From contig NC_071391.1 of assembly GCF_022682495.2 (NCBI RefSeq), positions 114,311,195 to 114,375,194 on the forward strand: 64,000 nt of DNA, in the 5' to 3' direction. The translations under genes and the position numbers were made by a program. The number at the start of each line of letters is the position of its first letter. Positions within the stretch are counted from its first letter, which is position 1. The notes under the pieces were generated by a model that was not told where the DNA came from, ran no database searches, and was given only the letters and a program-made list of their open reading frames with translations. This document shows positions 58,745 to 64,000 of the stretch, piece by piece. Source of the stretch: Desmodus rotundus (Eukaryota; Chordata; Mammalia; Chiroptera; Phyllostomidae).

Positions 58745-59600
58745 ATAAGTATAATCTCTCAAAAGGAGAATACATATTTAATTATAGCTATTGTTCTAAA
58801 ATATCAACATAACAAAAACTGAAACTGAAAGTTGATTATGAGTATTATTTTCTTCTAAAAACATTAGATTCAGAAGCTTTTTCCCTTCTCTCACAAATTT
58901 TTAAAATGAAATATAATTAATTCTCCATAAGTTTTCCATTTGGCTAGAAGAAAACACTGACAAACAAAATTTAATTTCTCTTAAAAATTAATTGTTTTAC
59001 AAAGAAAAACCCAAACATTATGGAGAGTTCCTATTTCCTAGAATAATGAGTCACATTTTTATTCCATTAAAAGCTATTGAACAACAGTAGTGCTTTGAAA
59101 TTTCAAAAACATGATTTGCATTCGATTTATGACTTTCTTCTTTTTTACTCTACTCTCAGCATGCACTTTTTTTTTTAACTTCTCACGACATGGGTCTTTT
59201 CATTGTTCACTCCCTGTGCTCTTCCTTACTAAGGGAATGTTTTGTCAGAACTGCCGTCAGCACCTTCACCATCCCCATTACTCCTGTTTGTTTCTGTGAT
59301 GAGCTAGCAAGCCAATTACACCACAGTACACCACAGCTGCACCGGTTTTGTATACCACTGGAATATTCCTTTATGGTTTGGTAAAATGTGGCTGCCCAGG
59401 AGCCCCTCCTCTGACCCTCCTCAACATCACCGTCATAAGGTCTGGTGCCTGGCTCCAAACTGCTTGCTTCAGCATCAGAGTCTGACTCTGCTCTGACTGA
59501 TCAGTGATTATGATGTGCTAGTTGCAGAATATTTTAAATATTACCTTTGATTCTATGAATCAAGCACTGACATTAGTAGGCAATGTGCCTATTTTAAAAA
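58745..59600. other. no recognisable content
   Basis: Unique DNA; a T10 run lies at 59167-59176. Confidence 0.5.
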
Positions 59601-59604
59601 ATCA

Positions 59605-59765
59605 GCAACTTTGTGTAGTTGGTGTTACCTCTATAAAGATAGGAAAATGGAAGCTCAGAGGATATTAAATGATTTGCCCAAAATCACATGACCAGTAACT
59701 GACTTGGTTAAAATTAACCCAAGACTGTCTAATTTTAAAACCTGTGCTGTCAACTATTTTGTGTT
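59605..59765 (+). mobile_element. MIR SINE
   Basis: 'gataggaaaatggaagctcag', 'gatttgcccaaaatcacatg' and 'taacccaagactgtctaa' give the MIR 3' half in order. Confidence 0.7.
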
Positions 59766-59769
59766 TCTC

Positions 59770-61295
59770 TGCTGTTAGAAGTTAATGTGGATACCTTTGG
59801 GGCATATATCTGAAATAACAGAAAAAACAAAATAGTTTTACCAGCTTGAAATCTACTGAGTTTGGGAGGGACTTATTCATACCTACAGGGTAGCACATTT
59901 CATTATTAGCCCTCAATGTCTATTGACAAAATACATGTTTTCATTTTAAACTCTGTTTAGAGATTTTAACATTTACTGGAAAAATATTTCTACTAAGAAG
60001 ACAGTGCTATTTTTCCTGAGTTGGAAGTTGAATGTGACTGTCACCAGGCCACTTTGTTCTTCTAATGTGAATTCATAAATAGTCCCCCCCAAAAGTGTTA
60101 TTATGCTGTCTGGATAATAGCTGTTAAATATCAATGGGTACTACACTGTTGTTATGCTGTTGTTGTTATGGAATCAAGGAGGGATACAATGGCACCCATG
60201 GGCTCCCTAGGTTATGTTATTTTACTACCAAGTTCAGGAGTAACAAGTAACATAAGACCACTGCAACTTTGCCCAGGCAAAACCACTCAGAATTCAGATG
60301 TGTCAAGACTGAAAGCTCCATCCCAGCACAGACAAATCACTGACCACTTGAGTTTCTGGGTGAAGATAAAAGTAACCATTTATATAAAGTAAACTTTAAT
60401 TGCTAGAGAAGGGAAATCATCAGTCTATCTCTTGTGACAAGTCACAGAACTAATGTACTAGATACATGTTTTATTCTATCTCGTGTGTGTGTATAAATGT
60501 GTGGATCTACGTGTGTATACTGGAAGAGAGAGTATATTTTTAAATTTTCTCTTACTTTTTCCATGTTAAATATAATGGGTTTGGCTACACTGATGACTTA
60601 GTTGGTAGTTTGCCCACATACAGTTGGTATTCAGGCAGAAGTAAGGGAGAACTAACACCCATCGGTCACGGTGACACAGTAGGTAGCATGACTTTGGATG
60701 TGTCTTTTTGATGGTAAAGTGAGATGTTTTGTTTGTGATATGGAATGATTGCATCATGGTAGGTAAGACCTACAGTTGTTTTGAAGTATGAGAACCATAT
60801 ATATTATTGTTGAACAACCAAAGTTTCAGGTTATGGGTAATATTAATCATTTTTACCAGTCCATTTTTGGAATATCCTTGTATGTTTGGAAAATTGCTCT
60901 GTGTTTAAGTCTTCATTGAAACAAGAATCTTCTGTCCTCTATAGAAACCAAGAAGCCAGCCTCCTTGCAGCAAAATGGCAGGCAAAGGATTTAAGTCTTA
61001 ATATTTAGACACACATTCTGACCTTGAATTGGTAGTTAGTGATACATAGAAGTGGGGACATTGTAGACTCAATTTTGATGATGGTGGTGGTGGCAGCAAT
61101 GGGAAGTTGCCTGATGAAATAGTACACACAGGGGTACCCTGCAGCCTGCCCATCAGCATCAAGGGAGCGAGCTTTCCGAGACAGTGGAACTGAGTCATCT
61201 GATGGTGTTCAGTTGCCTTCGATTCCAACTGTTTCCCATGTGTAAATTCAAGAATACCTGGTGATTCTTGTATCTGTTAATATTACTTCAATATA
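59770..61295. other. unique DNA
   Basis: No repeats recognised except a short (GT)n at 60484-60493. No gene. Confidence 0.5.
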
Positions 61296-61299
61296 TCCC

Positions 61300-62350
61300 A
61301 GGTTTTCCTATTGGTTGCAATTAAAAACTCTAAATGATTCATGAGATGCTTATATTATATTTGGTCATTTGAGTGCAGATGTTACAAGTTGATGTCATAT
61401 TAAACATATAGATTCTGATTTTCATTATGGACTGGGAGCTCCTGTTATTTTCTCACTTGGAATTTTTATTAGAACTCCAAATACATCATTAATGAATTCT
61501 CTAGAGAAATATGACAGCCTCCAGCTAAAGTTGAAAAGTCAATTCTGATAAAAAGAAACCAGCCCAGACTGTTGCTTTATTCTATTTTTTCCCAGTGGCT
61601 ATAAATGTTTAAAGCTCTTTTCCCCTTAATTTAAATTCCCTAGTTTAGTTTCAGATAATATCCTGGTGAAAAGAATTTTTATTCCTATATAATTGAAGCC
61701 TCCATTTATAATGAAACTGATTTTAAGTGTGTGCGGTGGAAGATTCCAATTAATGAGATTAAAGATTCTGAGTTTTCACTTATTTCTCTTAACTAGATCT
61801 CGCAGTGATTTTTAAAGGTTAACTCATCACTGCTTCAGGGATCCATGTTTCAGGTCTATTATTGTCTCGTTATTGAAATGAATTTCATTATATTCAAAAT
61901 ACTATCCTGTCTTCAACGCTTTCTCTAATATTTAGGGTGCTATAATTGTTCATTAAACAGCTACAGTGAAAGGCTTTCACTTTATTAAGTAGCCTGTTAA
62001 TCTGCCTGCTCGGGGCTCTGAAAAATTCTGTGTTAATTTGTATTGACCTTGCTTTTCCTTTTGTATATTTTCAGCAATTACACCCATAATGACGACATGG
62101 CCATGAAATCCTGTTGTTTGTTTTTATATCAGAGTTCCCTTTACTAGAATATGTTTGCTATTCATCACTAGATTTTTTTTCATTCTTCTAAAAAGAAATG
62201 CCTGCTTCATATTTGGAACATTAAGACATTGTTAGTAGTATTCTAGCAAATTTATTTTCAATAGCTTTCCCGAAGATTCTATAGATGGCTTATATCACAC
62301 TCTGATATTTACTTGTAATCTGCCTGTTTTTATCTGGAATAGAATGGAGG
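61300..62350. promoter_or_regulatory. candidate conserved non-coding element
   Basis: About 1 kb with no recognisable repeat, no open frame and dense AT-rich words that homeodomain and SOX proteins bind, such as 'ttaatttaaatt' (61627-61638), 'taatgagatta' (61752-61762), 'cattgtc/attgtctcgttattg' (61860-61875) and 'agctacagtgaaagg'. This style is typical of deeply conserved developmental enhancers in gene deserts. Function is inferred from texture only; no alignment was possible. Confidence 0.3.
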
Positions 62351-62589
62351 TCAATTCTGTGATTTGCTGTTATAAAAACCACCCCACTCCCTTTAAAAGA
62401 CTTTTGTTGTTATTATTTTTCATTACAAAACTACACATTTATTTAAAAAATTAATCTTAGAAAAGTATAAATAAGTAAATGAAAATCATTCACAATTCCC
62501 TGATAGATGGCAAGCAATAACATGACATTTTGGTGTTTACCTCTACAGGTTGGCTCTCTGTCCTCTGTCCTCCATCAGTCACAGATTTA

Positions 62590-62930
62590 TTCATTCATTC
62601 AACAAATGTCTTATGTTTATTGATTTTAGAGAGAGAGAGAGAGAGGAAGGGAGAGAGAGAGAAACAAAAACTGCAGCTCCTCCCACCCATGCACTCATTG
62701 GTTGATTCCTGTGGTTGATTCTTATAAGTGCCCTAACAGGGAATGGAACCCACACCCTTGGCATAGCAGGATGACACTCAGACTAAAGTGAGCTATTTTG
62801 CCAGGGCCCAACAAATGTTTTTCCAGTGCAAACTAATGCCAAGTTCAGGTTCTGATAATATAGTAATGAATAAAACGTATTTTTAAAAATCTCTGCCATT
62901 ATAGGGTATATAATCTAGTTGAGACCCACA
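62590..62930 (-). mobile_element. L2-like repeat split by a VES
   Basis: 'ttcattcattcaacaaatgt' (62590-62609) and, after the VES, 'caacaaatgtttttccagtgc' (62809 onwards) with 'ctgataatatagtaatgaat' and 'ctgccattatagggtat' read as one antisense L2-type segment when the SINE is removed. Confidence 0.55.
62610..62808 (-). mobile_element. VES SINE nested in an L2-like repeat
   Basis: Minus-strand VES with the tail on the plus-strand left side. It has a GA-rich run (62630-62663), a diverged core and the head 'gccctggcaaaatagctcac' at the right end. CAACAAATGT is duplicated exactly at 62600-62609 and 62809-62818. Confidence 0.85.
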
Positions 62931-62931
62931 T

Positions 62932-62957
62932 ACACAAATACACACACACACACACAA
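62932..62957. repeat. (CA)n microsatellite
   Basis: Short ACACAC tract with interruptions, just right of the L2-like piece. Confidence 0.85.
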
Positions 62958-63029
62958 ATGTCTCAATACATATTCTGTTAAAAACAAAGATGTTTGGTAT
63001 TTTGTGGCATAAAATGTTCAAAATATTGT

Positions 63030-63405
63030 GTTTTTAAAATTGAAGTGAAATACAAATACCAGAAAACCAATCATGTAATTGTCCAATTCAGTGTCACTTG
63101 GGACACTCACATTATTGTGTAATGACCACCTCTTTTTAGTTTCAAAACTTTTTCATCTTCTCAAAAAAATCTGCTCTTACCAACCAAAGAGTCATTTCCT
63201 ATCCCTCTTTCCTTTGCCTTGGGATAACAGCAATCTGTTTTCTTGCTCTGAATAATCCTGAATCTTATATTTAATCTACATAAAAGTATACAATATGTGA
63301 CGTTTTGTGTCTGACTTTTACTTAAATAATGGTTTTGAGGTATATCCATGTATTAACACAACTTTCCTTCATTATTTTTATAGCTGAAAATATTCTATGT
63401 ATATA
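63030..63405 (-). mobile_element. L1 3' UTR, antisense
   Basis: 'gtccaattcagtgtcacttgg', 'cctttgccttgggataacag', 'atacaatatgtgacgttttg', 'gtgtctgacttttacttaaa', 'gaggtatatccatgtatta' and 'atttttatagctgaaaat' are the reverse of an L1MB-type 3' region in order. Confidence 0.62.
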
Positions 63406-63414
63406 TATAGCTAA

Positions 63415-63894
63415 CATTTTGAGTGTGTGCTGACTTTGTATTCTGCAATTTTGTGGAATTTATTTATTAGTTTTAACAAGAATTTTTTTGGAGAAATCTT
63501 AGGGCTTTCTATGTATAAGATAATATAATCTGCAAACATAGATAGTATTACTTCTTCATTTCCAATTTGGATTCCTTCTATTTCCATTTACTGCCTAATT
63601 GTTCTGCTTAAAATTTCCAGTGCTAAGTTGAAAAAAACTTAGTGGTAAAAGTAGGCATTCTTACTTTGTTCTTAACCATAGAGGGAAAGTTTTCAGTTTT
63701 TCACCATGGAGTTTTATCTTCATTGCAAGATTTTTATATATGGATATTATTATGTTGAGGTATTTTCTTTCTATTTCTAGTTTGTTGAGTATTTTTATTG
63801 TGAAATGGTATTGAATTTTTTCAAATGCTTTTCTTCTGCATCAATTGAGATGATAATATGGATTTTTTCTTTATTCGGTTAATATGGTATATTA
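63415..63894 (-). mobile_element. L1 ORF2 fragment, antisense
   Basis: Read on the minus strand: 'cttagattctgc'-type text is absent, but 'tcaattgatgcagaagaaaag', 'catttcacaataaaaatac', 'aatgaagataaaactccatgg', 'ctttccctctatgg' and 'ctgcaaaattgcagaat'-type phrases give the reverse transcriptase stretch after the INVIHHINR motif. It ends at a palindrome at 63884-63915. Confidence 0.65.
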
Positions 63895-63904
63895 ATTAAA
63901 AAGA

Positions 63905-64000
63905 TAATATACCATGATCAAGTGGGATTCAGCCCAGGGATGCAAGGATGGTATAATATTCACAAATCAATGAAGATGATACAGCATATAAGCAAACTGA
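63905..64000 (+). mobile_element. L1 ORF2 fragment, sense, running off the window
   Basis: 'taccatgatcaagtgggattc' then 'cagcccagggatgcaagg' translates to [14 protein letters not shown], the conserved L1 reverse transcriptase motif, followed by [13 protein letters not shown] (usual form INVIHHIN). It is cut by the window edge. Confidence 0.85.

Overview
This is AT-rich mammalian nuclear DNA, almost certainly from a bat of the Yangochiroptera. The diagnostic evidence is at least eight copies of a tRNA-derived SINE with the VES layout: a 'tggctcagtgg' A box, a 'ggttcgattcc' B box, a 'ccagtaggggg' core, a CT-rich stretch and an 'aaataaataaataaaatc' tail. That SINE is known from vesper bats and their relatives. 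Species cannot be read from the sequence. No intact protein-coding gene, rRNA, functional tRNA or CRISPR array was found. The long reading frames present are short, lack codon structure, and mostly lie in repeats. The window is intergenic or deep-intronic DNA whose readable content is layers of transposable elements of different ages. | Layout. 1-6.1 kb: mostly unique DNA with MIR and MER20-like remnants and one solo LTR (3026-3619) flanked by a 6-bp direct repeat. 6.1-10.3 kb: two further LTR-like blocks, LINE-1 (L1) fragments, one VES, and a long old L1 3' end. 10.3-17.3 kb: mostly unique DNA with four VES copies, simple repeats and one weak exon-like segment. 17.3-23.5 kb: the densest transposon cluster, with an old L1, an internally deleted mariner, an antisense bat L1 3' end, a TA-flanked MITE with foldback ends, an internally deleted Tigger/pogo element and a VES. 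23.5-28.9 kb: mostly unique, but holding a decayed minus-strand coding remnant (27378-28128) with a C2H2 zinc-finger motif. 28.9-39.7 kb: an L1 3' end, a second MITE copy, MIR and L2 pieces, a MaLR-like LTR, and a nearly full-length half-L1 (HAL1) element (34560-36885) whose ORF1 is interrupted by an L1 3' tail. 39.7-54.8 kb: a 41/42-bp minisatellite, a 1.1-kb LTR-like block, two MaLR LTRs, and scattered MIR, L2 and L1. 54.8-64 kb: VES copies (one nested in an L2-like repeat), antisense L1, a 1-kb repeat-free block that looks like conserved non-coding DNA, and a head-to-head L1 junction at the right edge. | The elements do not form a pathway. What can be read is relative age and mobilisation. 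Old MIR, L2, MER20, Tigger and MaLR copies are common to placental mammals. HAL1, L1, mariner, the MITE and VES are younger and several still carry target-site duplications. HAL1 and VES encode no reverse transcriptase of their own and are understood to borrow that of L1. Family names come from recognition of sequence patterns, not from a database search.
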